Assembly: GCA_042140185.1 (NCBI GenBank)
Contig: CP159477.1
Coordinates: 2,232,001-2,296,000 of the forward strand
Direction: 5' to 3'
Source: JANSXG01 sp024743075
GTDB lineage: Bacteria > Planctomycetota > Phycisphaerae > Phycisphaerales > UBA1924
DNA length: 64,000 nt
The first letter of the stretch is position 1. The number at the start of each line of letters is the position of its first letter. The translations under genes and the position numbers were made by a program. Below the pieces are notes generated by a model, which searched no databases, was not told the DNA's origin, and saw only the letters and a program-made list of their open reading frames with translations. Shown here one piece after another: positions 10,026-18,123 of this stretch.

Positions 10026-10196
10026 ATGTCCCCTGACCGTTCCGCCCCTAAGCGTTCCCTCTTGGCCCTCGCTTTCGCCGCGCTCGGCTTCTGCGCGGTC
10101 GCCCTCGCATCCTGCAGCACCGTCGAAGGCATGGGCGAAGACCTCGAATACGTTGGAGAGAACATGTCCGAGGCCTCGCGCGACGCGCAGGACTGA
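10026..10196 (+). CDS. Entericidin-like small lipoprotein
   Basis: 56 residues. Signal peptide with lipobox 'LASC' (Cys ~29) followed by 'STVEGMGEDLEYVGENMSEASRDAQ', which matches the short mature helix of the entericidin EcnA/EcnB family (usual form C-N-T-V-x-G-x-G-x-D). Entericidins are small envelope lipoproteins linked in Escherichia coli to stress and stationary-phase lysis; the role here is unknown. The ATG at 10026 has AGGA ~8 nt upstream; an in-frame ATG at 9972 would place the hairpin inside the gene and spoil the signal peptide. Confidence 0.75.
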   Translation: MSPDRSAPKRSLLALAFAALGFCAVALASCSTVEGMGEDLEYVGENMSEASRDAQD

Positions 10197-10215
10197 TCGA
10201 CTCGTTGCCCCCCGC

Positions 10216-10237
10216 CGCGCCGAAGTGTTGCGGCGCG
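10216..10237. promoter_or_regulatory. Intergenic GC hairpin
   Basis: CGCGCCG (10216-10222) pairs with CGGCGCG (10231-10237) across an 8-base loop, with no T-tract. It sits between the entericidin-like and DUF1328 genes and may modulate read-through or mRNA stability. Confidence 0.35.
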
Positions 10238-10272
10238 TCCACCAGACACGATCACCCCGAAAGGATCACGCC

Positions 10273-10446
10273 ATGCTCCGCTGGGCCATAGCGTTCTTCA
10301 TCATCGCGATCATCGCCGCCATCTTCGGCTTCGGAAACATCGCCGCCGGCGCGACCGACATCGCGAAGATCCTGTTCTTCCTCTTCCTGATTCTGTTCCT
10401 CGTGTCGCTCGTCCTGAACCTCGTCCGGGGCAAACCGGTCGCCTGA
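10273..10446 (+). CDS. DUF1328 (YtjA-type) small membrane protein
   Basis: 57 residues, nearly all hydrophobic: two transmembrane helices separated by 'GFGNIAAGATDIAKILF', then 'LNLVRGK'. This is the DUF1328/YtjA pattern (typical 'MLRWA..FFIIA.IAA..GFG.IAAGA..IAKILF'). The family is often stress-induced next to entericidin genes in proteobacteria; the same neighbourhood here supports a shared envelope-stress regulon, by inference. Start ATG 10273 is preceded by GAAAGGATC. Confidence 0.9.
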   Translation: MLRWAIAFFIIAIIAAIFGFGNIAAGATDIAKILFFLFLILFLVSLVLNLVRGKPVA

Positions 10447-10473
10447 GCGGCGGATCAAGGAGCAGAACATCAC

Positions 10474-10556
10474 GAGTGGCATGGTCTCCGCGCAGCGTAG
10501 CCCATGAACAGCCACAGCCTGGGTGCCGGGGTCTGAGCGAAGCGAAGGCCCCGCGA
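10474..10556. repeat. REP-like two-hairpin intergenic repeat, copy B
   Basis: Module 1: 'GTGGCATGGTC..' with a distal 'CCCATG'. Module 2: 'GGGTGCCGGGGTCT' + 'GAGCGAAGCGA' + 'AGGCCCCG', in which CGGGGTCT pairs with AGGCCCCG (one G-T pair). Same modular order as copy A at 9808-9918. Located between the DUF1328 gene and the convergent gnd gene, where it may double as a transcriptional boundary. Confidence 0.5.
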
Positions 10557-10636
10557 AACTTCCAATCCAGTGGATGCGAGCAAAGCAGTGATTGATCTCA
10601 CACGCTCACACTCGTCCACGGAGACTGAACCCAGAC

Positions 10637-12192
10637 TCACACTTCCATCTCCGGCCTTCCCTGCACGGGCCAGTCGATATGGAAAAACTTCCCACGCGGC
10701 TCGTCCACGCGCTCGTAGGTATGCGCACGAAGTAGTCCCGCTGCGCCTGCAGCAGCTTCGCCGGCAGCACCGCGTGGCGGTACGAGTCGTAGTACGACAG
10801 CGCCGACGAGAACGCCGGGATCGGCACGCCGCCCAGCGACGCCGCGCCGACCACGCTACGCCAGCTCTGCATCGCCTTTGCCAGCCGATCTCGGAAATAC
10901 GGATCGACCAGCAGGTTCGCCAGCTCCGGGTTCGTGTTGAACGCTTCGGTGATCTTCTGCAGGAAGCCCGCGCGGATGATGCAGCCGCCGCGGAAGATCG
11001 ACGCGATCGCGCCGAAGTCCAGCGTCCAGCCGTACTCCTTCGCCGCGGCGTCCATCAACTGGAACCCCTGAGCGTACGAGCACACCTTCGCGCAATACAG
11101 CGCCTGCCCCACCGCGTTCACGAACTCGTCGCGCGAGCCGAAGAACTTCTCGCGGGCCGCAGCGGCCTCGTCGTGACCGGGCCCGGCGAGGATGTCGCTC
11201 GCCGCCACGCGCTCGTCCTTGATCGCGCTGATGCAGCGCGCGAACACCGCCTCGGCGATCGTCGGCGCGGGCACGCCGAAGTCCAGCGCCGCCGTCGACG
11301 TCCACTTGCCCGTCCCCTTCTGCCCCGCGGCGTCGAGCACCACATCCACAAACGGCTGGCCTGTCCGCGGGTCGTCGAACGCCAGAATGTCCGCCGTGAT
11401 CTCCACGAGGAACGAGTCGAGCTCACCCCGGTTCCACTCGGCGAACACCTCCGCGCACTCCTTCGGCGTCAGCCCGCCCATGCCGCGCAGCAGGTGGAAG
11501 GCCTCGCAGATCATCTGCATGTCGCCGTACTCGATGCCGTTGTGCACCATCTTGACGAAGTGGCCGCTGCCGTCCTTGCCGATGTAGGACGTGCACGCCA
11601 CGCCGCCGGTCACCGGTTTCCCCGGCGCGGCTCCCTCGATCGGCTTGCCCGTCTCGGCGTCCACCTTCGCGGCGATCGCCGTCCAGATCGGCTCCAGCTC
11701 CTTCCACGCCTCCTCGTCGCCGCCGGGCATCAGCGAGGGGCCGAAGCGGGCCCCCTCCTCGCCGCCGGACACGCCCGAGCCGATGAAGCGCAGGCCTTTT
11801 GCCGTCAGCGTCTTCTCGCGCCGAATCGTGTCTTCCCAGTGGGCGTTGCCGCCGTCGATGATGATGTCGCCCTTATCCAAAAGCGGTACAAGCCCGTCGA
11901 TGACGGCGTCGGTCGGCCCGCCGGCCTTCACGAGGATCACGATCTTCCGCGGGCGTTTGATCGAGGCGACGAAGTCCTTCAGTTCCGCCGACCCGACTAG
12001 CCCGCCCCCGGCGTCACCGAAGCTGCCGGGCGGGTTCGCCCCGACGAACTCTTCCATCTTCGCGGTCGTGCGGTTGTAGACCGCGACGGTGAAGCCATGG
12101 TCGGCCATGTTCAGGACCAGGTTCTGGCCCATGACCGCGAGGCCGACAAGCCCGATATCCGCCTGACCGCCCTCGTTCGCTGCACTCGCCAT
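10637..12192 (-). CDS. gnd: 6-phosphogluconate dehydrogenase, decarboxylating (frameshifted near C-terminus)
   Basis: Oxidises 6-phosphogluconate to ribulose-5-phosphate + CO2 with NADP+ in the oxidative pentose phosphate pathway. The N-terminal Rossmann motif is 'GLAVMGQNLVLNMADHG' with 'YNRT' after it. The catalytic region is 'GSGVSGGEEGARFGPSLMPGG' and 'HFVKMVHNGIEYGDMQ' (Lys and His catalytic). At 10722-10727 (TGCGCA) the frame breaks; restoring one C gives 'DYFVRHTYERVDEPRGKFFHIDW', the expected family C-terminus, ending at 10637, for 518 residues in total. Without the repair the tail is nonsense. No zwf or pgl is adjacent. Confidence 0.93.
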
Positions 12193-12322
12193 CGATCGCT
12201 CCTCGCCGCGGCCCGCGTGGGCCCGTCAGTCGTAATGCCCGCTCTCGGGCGAAACCCGGATTGTGACCGCTGGCGGCCGACGTGGCAATCTGGGAGAAGC
12301 GTGGCAAGCGTCGGGCTCGCCC

Positions 12323-12727
12323 TTACGACTCGCCGTTGTTCTGCGGGTCGCGCTTGCTGTGTTTCGGATCGCGGACCTGATCGGTCTGTCCCTGCACGCC
12401 GCTGTTCGGGTCACCCCGGCGGGCCTGACGGGCGGCCTCGACTCGCTGCGGGTCCTCGTGCTTGCGGATCGCCTCGATCAGTTCCTCTTTGAGCATGGTC
12501 TCGCGACCTTCGATCTCGAGTTCCTGCGCCCGGTCGGCGATCTCCTGATCGGAGAACGCGTCGTAGTCGAGTTTGGGGACCGTGGACGGGTCGGTCCCGG
12601 CGATCTGCGCCGCGGCGGAGATCGGCATGCCCCGATCCTCGAGTTCCTTCGCATCGCGCTCGCCGGTGATCTGCTTCTCCTTGAGTTTCGCTCGCTCGCC
12701 GGAGGTGTGCGGTTCTGTGCGTGCCAT
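12323..12727 (-). CDS. Small acidic/basic protein with SAP/Rho-N-like motif
   Basis: 134 residues, highly charged. Residues ~55-95 ('LDYDAFSDQEIADRAQEL' then 'EIEGRETMLKEELIEAIRKH') fit the helix-turn-helix pattern of SAP or Rho N-terminal-like nucleic-acid-binding motifs. The tail 'EDPQRVEAARQ..' is shared with the paralogue at 12905-13231. A GAAAGGAGCC ribosome site precedes the ATG. The N-terminus contains a Lys/Glu-rich helix. The role is unknown; nucleoid or RNA association is a guess from the motif. Confidence 0.7.
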   Translation of the reverse strand: MARTEPHTSGERAKLKEKQITGERDAKELEDRGMPISAAAQIAGTDPSTVPKLDYDAFSDQEIADRAQELEIEGRETMLKEELIEAIRKHEDPQRVEAARQARRGDPNSGVQGQTDQVRDPKHSKRDPQNNGES

Positions 12728-12829
12728 GACTGGCTCCTTTCCGTCGGTCGGGGTTACGAAATTGACCGCAATAAAGGATTGCCGCTCGCGGTGGAGGCCC
12801 GATGAATCGCGTGTGAACGCGGATTCATG

Positions 12830-12867
12830 ACACAGGCGTCCGCCGGAGCGACGGACGCCTGTGTTTT
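12830..12867 (+). terminator. Strong 13-bp hairpin followed by TTTT
   Basis: ACACAGGCGTCCG (12830-12842) pairs perfectly with CGGACGCCTGTGT (12852-12864), and a T4 run follows on the plus strand. Both flanking genes point leftward, and the minus-strand exit has no T-run, so the polarity suits a plus-strand transcript that I cannot identify. It may act bidirectionally or as an mRNA-stabilising hairpin between the two paralogues. Confidence 0.6.
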
Positions 12868-12904
12868 GCGGAACAGATGCGAAGTCGAGTATCGGTCGAG
12901 CAGA

Positions 12905-13231
12905 TTATCCGCGCCGATTGTTCTGCGCGGCCCGATCCGCCTGACGGGTTCCGTCCACGCGCTGCGGATCTTCCTTCTTGCGGATCGCCTCGATCAGCTG
13001 CTCGCTGATCATGTCGTCCCGCCCCTCGATGCCGAGTTGCTCGGCCCGATCGGCGAGTTCGTCATCGGAGAAGTTCTCGTAGTCGAACCGCGGCGCGGGC
13101 CGCTCGGTCGCCGAGGTCGGCGCGTGCTCACGCGGCACACCTTTGCGCTGCAGGTCGCCGCGGGTGCTCTGCTGGAACTGGTCTGATTCGAAGTCTTTCT
13201 CGTACGGAGTGTGTTTCTCTGTCCTTGACAT
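12905..13231 (-). CDS. Small protein with SAP/Rho-N-like motif (paralogue of 12323-12727)
   Basis: 108 residues: 'MSRTEKHTPYEKDFESDQ', then 'RFDYENFSDDELADRAEQL' and 'GIEGRDDMISEQLIEAIRKK', then 'EDPQRVDGTRQADRA'. The central 40 residues and the EDPQRV tail align with the upstream neighbour, so the two arose by tandem duplication. It has a GAAAGGACTG ribosome site. Longer upstream extensions in frame lack signal and overlap the tRNA, so the ATG at 13231 is chosen. Function unknown. Confidence 0.7.
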   Translation of the reverse strand: MSRTEKHTPYEKDFESDQFQQSTRGDLQRKGVPREHAPTSATERPAPRFDYENFSDDELADRAEQLGIEGRDDMISEQLIEAIRKKEDPQRVDGTRQADRAAQNNRRG

Positions 13232-13420
13232 GGTCAGTCCTTTCAGAGAATGCCAAGACCGACGCGCGGCACACGCCGCGCCCTCGATCCACACACACTT
13301 TCCGCCCGAGCCCTCTCGCCCTGGTGAAGCCGCCGTGAATCCCCGCTCAGCGAGCAAAAGTTTGGTCCCTACCGGACGCAGACGCGGAGAACGGATGCCC
13401 GTATACTCTTCCTCCCCCTT

Positions 13421-13493
13421 GGGGCGGTAACTCAATTGGGAGAGTGCCAGCTTTGCAAGCTGGAGGTTAGGGGTTCGAGTCCCCTCCGCTCCA
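13421..13493 (+). tRNA. tRNA-Ala (anticodon TGC)
   Basis: 73 bases folding as a cloverleaf. The acceptor GGGGCGG pairs with CCGCTCC (one G-T pair) with discriminator A. The D-arm is 'AACTCAATTGGGAGAG', the anticodon stem CCAGC/GCTGG with loop TTTGCAA (anticodon TGC) and the T-arm AGGGG-TTCGAGT-CCCCT. The 3' CCA is not encoded (next bases are CTA), so it is added post-transcriptionally. Confidence 0.95.
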
Positions 13494-13514
13494 CTATCGA
13501 TGGCCTTTCGAAGG

Positions 13515-13541
13515 GGCACCGGCCGAAGTCGGTGCCTTTTT
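13515..13541 (+). terminator. Rho-independent terminator of tRNA-Ala
   Basis: GGCACCG and CGGTGCC form a 7-bp stem with a 9-base loop, followed by TTTTT. Located 21 bases after the tRNA 3' end. Confidence 0.85.
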
Positions 13542-13683
13542 CCTGCGCCGCGCGGTCGAGTCGGTGGCACAATTTCTTCGGCGTGTGTCCCCCGCCAATG
13601 GGTTTTCTCGCCTGATCCTGTGAGCGGCCCGGTTCCCGGCGCGGGACGGCCGTTCACACGCACACGGAGAGCAGGAGAAAGCC

Positions 13684-14439
13684 ATGCGATTCCAATCGAT
13701 TCTGTTGAGCGCCTCGGCGCTCGTGGTCCTTTCGGGCGCGGCGGTCGCCGGGCCCACGGTCCTCTTTCAGGAGAGCGACTTCGAGCCCGGTTCGTGGGAC
13801 GCGATGACGCCGTTCTGGTCGGGAGTCCCCGACGGCGGTGAGGTCGGCGGCGTCACGAGCGATCGGTTCAGCAGCGGCAACCCGGTCAACCACTTCATGC
13901 TGCAGCAGTACACGATGAACATCCCGCAGGGCGTGTTCAATGTGATCCACGCGCCGATCATCATGAACGGCTGGACGCACGATCCGGCGAAGGACGGGGC
14001 GATCGAGTCGGTGGCCGCGAGCGTGTTCACGTTCCCGGTGACCGACGCGCCCGATCTCACGAGTTTCGGCGGGCCGCGACTGTACATCCTGCAGGGCGGC
14101 GGGATCTTCATGTCCACCGCCGGCGGCAACGGCTGGGAGGGCTTCGAGTTCGACGAACCGGCGCAGGTGCGCAACTTCGACAGTTTCACCGCCGAGGACT
14201 TCATCCAGATCGTGCCCGATCAGGGACTCGACCTCGACAGCCACCCGGACTTCGGTGGCGAGGTGATGCAGTTCGCGTTCGGTGTGCAGCTGACCTCGAC
14301 CAACCAGGGCGGGCTGGGCACCGTGACCTCGGCGATCGGCTGGGACAACCTGTCGCTGCGTATGCAGGTCGTGCCGGCTCCGGGCGCGACCGCGCTGCTG
14401 GCGTGCGTGGGGCTGGCGGGGATGCGCCGGCGCCGGTGA
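13684..14439 (+). CDS. PEP-CTERM sorting-domain secreted protein
   Basis: 251 residues. Signal peptide (MRFQSILLSASALVVLSG, cleavage after AVA). The C-terminus is a complete PEP-CTERM signal: 'VPAPGATALLACVGLAGM' with a 'VPAP' motif, hydrophobic helix and 'RRRR' end. PEP-CTERM proteins are exported and processed at the membrane by an exosortase; no exosortase is in the window. The central region is a Gly/Asp-rich beta-type domain without a recognisable family. A GAGCAGGAG ribosome site precedes the ATG. Confidence 0.88.
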   Translation: MRFQSILLSASALVVLSGAAVAGPTVLFQESDFEPGSWDAMTPFWSGVPDGGEVGGVTSDRFSSGNPVNHFMLQQYTMNIPQGVFNVIHAPIIMNGWTHDPAKDGAIESVAASVFTFPVTDAPDLTSFGGPRLYILQGGGIFMSTAGGNGWEGFEFDEPAQVRNFDSFTAEDFIQIVPDQGLDLDSHPDFGGEVMQFAFGVQLTSTNQGGLGTVTSAIGWDNLSLRMQVVPAPGATALLACVGLAGMRRRR

Positions 14440-14450
14440 GGTGTTGTGGC

Positions 14451-14505
14451 GAGCCCCAGGTTGCGACCCCGGCATTGGGTGGCCGGGATCCGTGACCCGG
14501 GGCTT
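14451..14505. repeat. Long imperfect inverted repeat downstream of the PEP-CTERM gene
   Basis: 'GAGCCCCAGGTTGCGACCCC' (14451-14470) pairs with mismatches to the region ending 'GACCCGGGGCTT' (14494-14505), giving arms of ~24 bases around a loop of about 6 bases. There is no T-tract. It resembles a REP/BIME-type mobile palindrome more than a terminator, and it ends 67 bases before the next gene. Confidence 0.5.
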
Positions 14506-14571
14506 GCGCCCTCGGGCTCCAATCGCCGCGGTACTGCCTTTGCCGCTGCGGGTTCGGGTAGGGTCTGCGGC

Positions 14572-15366
14572 ATGCGCACTCTGATTACCGGTTCTCGCGG
14601 CACGGTTGGTTCGGCTCTTGCGAAGGCGCTTCTCGCGCGCGGCGATGAGGTGATCGGGTGGGATCGGGCGGTCGCGCCGCCTCATGATCCCGGGGCGTGC
14701 GATGCGTACCTGCGCGAGGTGCAACCGGAGGCGGTGGTGCACTTGGCGGTAGCGTCGAGCGGCACGGGTGTGGAGAACGAGGGGCGGGTCGTGAGCGTGG
14801 ACTGGAGCGAGCGCCTGGCGCGCTACTGCGCGCATGCGGGGACTGCGTTCGTGTTCACGAGCACGGTGATGGTCTTCACCGACGACGCCAAAGGGCCGTT
14901 CACGATCGAGAGCGAGCCGGACGCGACGGAGGGCTACGGCGGCGAGAAGGCCGAGGCCGAGCGCCGCGTGCTCGAGGCCAACCCGAACGCCGTGGTCGCG
15001 CGGCTCGGCTGGCAGATCGGCGAGCAGCCGGGGTCGAACAACATGATCGACTTCCTGACGAACGCCATGAAGAAGGACGGCGTGGTGAAGGCGAGCCGGA
15101 AATGGAAGCCGGCGACGAGTTTTCTGAGCGATACGGCGGAGGCGCTGGCATGGCTGCGTGATGAGGCGGGTGCGGGTCGGTTTCGCGGCGTGGCGATGGT
15201 GGACGGGAACCGGGCGGGGCATTCGTTTTATGACATCGTGCGTGCGCTGAGCGCGAAGCACGGCGGGGCGTTTGCGGTTGAGGCGAATGACTCGTTCGTG
15301 TGCGATCAGCGGATGCTGGATGAGCGGGTGCCGGTCGGGCAGGTTGGGGAGCGGCTGGGGTTGTGA
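14572..15366 (+). CDS. NAD(P)-dependent sugar epimerase/dehydratase-like (extended SDR, RmlD-like)
   Basis: 264 residues. The N-terminal nucleotide-binding glycine motif is 'MRTLITGSRGTVGSALAKAL', followed by 'VVHLAVASSGTG' and 'FVFTSTVMVF'. The catalytic Y-x-x-x-K is 'YGGEK' (~residues 122-126). The C-terminal 'MVDGNRAGHSFYDIVRAL' matches RmlD/NmrA-type substrate-binding domains. The ATG at 14572 has only a weak ribosome site. The substrate is not readable; dTDP-sugar reductase or related epimerase are both possible. Confidence 0.75.
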   Translation: MRTLITGSRGTVGSALAKALLARGDEVIGWDRAVAPPHDPGACDAYLREVQPEAVVHLAVASSGTGVENEGRVVSVDWSERLARYCAHAGTAFVFTSTVMVFTDDAKGPFTIESEPDATEGYGGEKAEAERRVLEANPNAVVARLGWQIGEQPGSNNMIDFLTNAMKKDGVVKASRKWKPATSFLSDTAEALAWLRDEAGAGRFRGVAMVDGNRAGHSFYDIVRALSAKHGGAFAVEANDSFVCDQRMLDERVPVGQVGERLGL

Positions 15367-15390
15367 GCGAACCGGCCCTGGTGCGCTCGG

Positions 15391-15777
15391 TCAGTCGGCA
15401 CGGCTGCGCATCTGCTCGAGGTGGCTCAGGATGCGCAGTTCGGATCGCTTGAGTTCCATCAGCACGGCCTGGCGCTCGAGCTGCATCCACATCCAGACCT
15501 TCGCCAGACCGACCCAGACGAACGATGCGGTCGCGGCGAGGGACCAGAGGATCTGCAGTTTGGTCGTCTCGGCCTGGAAGATCTGGACGATCGCGTAGAC
15601 GCAGAACGCGCTGACGAGCGTGCCGAGGATCAGGCCGAGGATGAGGAACGGGCGCATCTTGCTGCGGAACGAGCCGGCCATGAGCGTGAAGATGTTCTTG
15701 TAGTCGGGCATCTGTTCGATCAGGCGGCGCTCGTCTTCGGAGAGCGCGTGAGCGATTTTGTCATCGAGCCTATTCAT
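15391..15777 (-). CDS. DUF6768-like membrane protein, sigma-factor partner
   Basis: 128 residues. An acidic N-terminus ('MNRLDDKIAHALSEDERRLIE') precedes two transmembrane helices ('FLILGLILGTLVSAFCVYAIV' and 'LQILWSLAATASFVWVGLAKV') and a C-terminal amphipathic helix 'LERQAVLMELKRSELRILSHLEQ'. This is the DUF6768 layout. The gene overlaps the ECF sigma gene by 8 nt, so it is translationally coupled and most likely an anti-sigma or sigma-associated membrane factor. That role is inferred from context. Confidence 0.75.
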   Translation of the reverse strand: MNRLDDKIAHALSEDERRLIEQMPDYKNIFTLMAGSFRSKMRPFLILGLILGTLVSAFCVYAIVQIFQAETTKLQILWSLAATASFVWVGLAKVWMWMQLERQAVLMELKRSELRILSHLEQMRSRAD

Positions 15778-16318
15778 GTTCGTCTCCTTCGATGTGCCTG
15801 CGCAGTTTCAAACGGGTTGAGTGCAGGCGTGATTTCACGGTGCCGATGGGGATGTCGAAGATCTCGGCGACATAGCGGAGCGGCAGGCCGTCGACGTGCA
15901 CGAGCGTCAGCATGGCGCGCTCGTCGCCGGGCAGCGATGCGAGCGCGGCGTGCAGCGGCTCCGTCCGGTCGTCCGGTGGGCTCTCGTGCAGCGTCACCGA
16001 GTCGAGCACTCCCGGCGGGGATTGCCGGGATCGTTGGCGTTGGCGCACGATGTCCGCGCAGCGCCGCGTCACGATCCGGTACGCCCACGGGCCGAAACGC
16101 CCGGGGTCGCGCAGGCTGTGTTTGGCGCGGACCATCGAGGCCCACGCGCTCTGGACCGCTTCGCTCGCGTCGTCGGGCGAATCGGTCAGCAGGCGGGCGT
16201 GGCGCCAGAGGCGGGGCTGCCAGCGCACAACCAATTGCTCGCCGGCCTCACGCGTCCCCCGCTTCCACGCGATGACGAGCAGTTCGTCGAGGGCGGATTG
16301 AGCGAGGGAGCGCTTCAC
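15770..16318 (-). CDS. ECF RNA polymerase sigma factor
   Basis: 182 residues, normal for ECF sigma factors. Region 2 covers ~35-95 ('AVQSAWASMVRAKHSLRDPGRFGPWAYRIVTRRCADIVRQ'; the segment ending RRCADIVR is region 2.4-like). Region 4 covers ~120-175 ('LASLPGDERAMLTLVHVDGL', 'YVAEIFDIPIGTVKSRLHSTR'), with the HTH that reads the -35 box. It directs transcription of a small regulon, probably controlled by the overlapping DUF6768 membrane protein. The closing 'HIEGDEHE' overlaps that gene by 8 nt. Confidence 0.93.
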   Translation of the reverse strand: MKRSLAQSALDELLVIAWKRGTREAGEQLVVRWQPRLWRHARLLTDSPDDASEAVQSAWASMVRAKHSLRDPGRFGPWAYRIVTRRCADIVRQRQRSRQSPPGVLDSVTLHESPPDDRTEPLHAALASLPGDERAMLTLVHVDGLPLRYVAEIFDIPIGTVKSRLHSTRLKLRRHIEGDEHE

Positions 16319-16379
16319 ACCTGATTGTCGGGGCAGTTGGGCTTTGGTTCACCCGATGCGGGAAAATTCTGCGAGGCCC

Positions 16380-16960
16380 CTATGCCGCGGCGGCGGGTGC
16401 GGGTTCGGACTGGGGCGCGGGATCGCGCTTTTGATCGGCCGGCTCGTCCGTCGGCTCCTGCTTCGGGAAGCGGAGCGGTCTGGGCGGGGTGCGCAGGGCT
16501 CGGTGGTGGGCGAGGGCGGCGGTGGCGGCGAGGCGGCGCTGGTTGCGCGAGGTGGCGGCGCGTCGGTCGGCCTGGATGGCTTCGGGGGAGACCGGGGTGC
16601 TGGTCGCGGCCTCCTCGGCCTCGATCTGCACGGCTTCGAGGGTTTCGATGGTGCGCGGGGCGATGCGGGCGGCGGTGTGGCGCAGTGCAGTTCGAGCAGG
16701 TCGCCGAGCTGCTGGAGCAGTTCGACGACTTCGGGACGCTTGAGCAGGGCCATAAAGGCCGGCATAGGCAGGTTGAGGGCGTCGGCGATGTCGGCGAGGG
16801 CGAACTCGGAGTTCTCCCAGAGGCGCAGGAGCAGGTCGAGCTGGTGGGCGTCGGGGGCGGGACCGGGCGGGGCAGCCGCTTCCTGCGGGGCGCGGCTGGC
16901 AGCGGTGGATGATCGACGGGGCCTTTGGCGGGACTTGTTGCGGTTTCGGGTCTTGCTCAT
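16380..16960 (-). CDS. Uncharacterised HTH-like protein (frameshifted)
   Basis: 193 residues after restoring one C at 16679-16684, which turns 'LLELHCATPPPAS' into 'LLELHCAHTAARIAPRTIETLEAVQIEAEE'. The basic N-terminus (KTRNRNKSRQRPRR) is followed by 'LDLLLRLWENSEFALADIADALNLPMPAFMALLKRPEV', a plausible helix-turn-helix, then a long charged helix and an Ala/Pro-rich tail. The pattern recalls small terminase-like or phage-derived HTH proteins, but it is not assignable. It ends 62 bases from the ECF sigma gene start on the same strand. Confidence 0.6.
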
Positions 16961-17107
16961 GGCCCCATGATGCGCACGGATTTTGTTTGGGTCAAGGTTG
17001 CTGTTTGGTATATTTTTGGTATCTGGGAGATTTGTCTTTGTGGACGCGGCGTCGCCCGCTAGGGTGGGTGGGAGCGGCCGATCCGGGCCGTCGTGGAGGA
17101 GAGAACA

Positions 17108-18082
17108 GTGAAATTTTGCATGAACAGCGGGTTGTGGTGCGCCGCGATGGTGTTGGGCGCTTCGGGGATCGCATCGGGCGCGGATCGTGGGGCGCTGCCG
17201 GTCGAGTACGACCTGATCGGCATCGACGCGGTCGGCGATCTCTACCGGATTGATACCGAAACCGGCTCGACCACCCTGCTGCTCGACCGACCCGTCGGTT
17301 CGCTCGGCGGGCCGCTGGCGTATGAACCTGCATCGGGCAAACTCGGCATCATCCTCGGCACGAACGAACCCGGCGACCTGCTGCTCATCGACCCGGTGAC
17401 CGCTGCGGTCGAAGGGCCGTTCCCGATCACCGGCCTGCCCGCTGGCCAGCTCAAGACCGGCGGCATCGGGTACCTCGGCGGGTCCGGCGGGTTCGTCGTG
17501 ACCTTCGGGCCTTCCAACACCTTTCTCGAGGACAAGCTCGCGCAGGTCGGGACCGATGGCGTGGTCGTTCAGACCAGCGACCCCCTGGGGCTCGGCGACA
17601 ACGACGGATGCTTCTGGGACTTCGTCAACGGGTACCTGATCGTCAACGACTACAACGCGAACGACGGGCTGGCACGGGTGGCGAGCGTGGAGGACATTTT
17701 CACGACGCCGGTGATCACGGACCTCGCCTCGCCGCCGATCGACGGCACGATGGGCGATTCGGCATCGCACCCGGTGACGGGTCAAATCTTCATCACGCGG
17801 TTCATCGGCTCCAGCGGCGAGCTCGTCGAGCTGGTCGGCGACAGCTACGACTTCATCGGCGCGTACGACTCACCGGAGCAGATCGTCGGCATCGCGTTCG
17901 TGCCGAGCGCGTCGTGCCCGGCGGATGTGACGGGCGACGGAATCGTGGATCTGGCGGACCTGAACCTCGTGCTGGCAAACTTCGGGCAGGCGACCGGGGA
18001 CGGCGATGCGACGGGGGATGGGGAAGTTGATCTTGCGGATCTGAACGCGGTGCTTGGGGCGTTTGGGGTGGGGTGTGGGTGA
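17108..18082 (+). CDS. Secreted protein with C-terminal dockerin-like (GC-type) module
   Basis: 324 residues starting at GTG 17108, chosen because GGAGGAGAG lies 7-15 nt upstream; a start at 17093 would bury the ribosome site. Signal peptide of ~27 residues (ends ASGA-D). The body has blades such as 'DLYRIDTETGSTTLLL' and 'LLIDPVTAAVEGPF', consistent with a beta-propeller. The C-terminus, from 'CPADVTGDGIVDLADLNLVLANF' to 'DATGDGEVDLADLNAVLGAFGVGC', is two dockerin/EF-hand-like Ca loops bracketed by a Cys pair. Such tails are thought to act as surface attachment or sorting modules in Phycisphaerae. Confidence 0.85.
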   Translation: MKFCMNSGLWCAAMVLGASGIASGADRGALPVEYDLIGIDAVGDLYRIDTETGSTTLLLDRPVGSLGGPLAYEPASGKLGIILGTNEPGDLLLIDPVTAAVEGPFPITGLPAGQLKTGGIGYLGGSGGFVVTFGPSNTFLEDKLAQVGTDGVVVQTSDPLGLGDNDGCFWDFVNGYLIVNDYNANDGLARVASVEDIFTTPVITDLASPPIDGTMGDSASHPVTGQIFITRFIGSSGELVELVGDSYDFIGAYDSPEQIVGIAFVPSASCPADVTGDGIVDLADLNLVLANFGQATGDGDATGDGEVDLADLNAVLGAFGVGCG

Positions 18083-18123
18083 GGGGCGACGCTGCGCATA
18101 GAACAAGGGATGCGACAGACCGC

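Noticed and set aside
10570..12000. 476-codon open frame on the plus strand
   Set aside because: Antisense to gnd, which has unambiguous family motifs on the minus strand.
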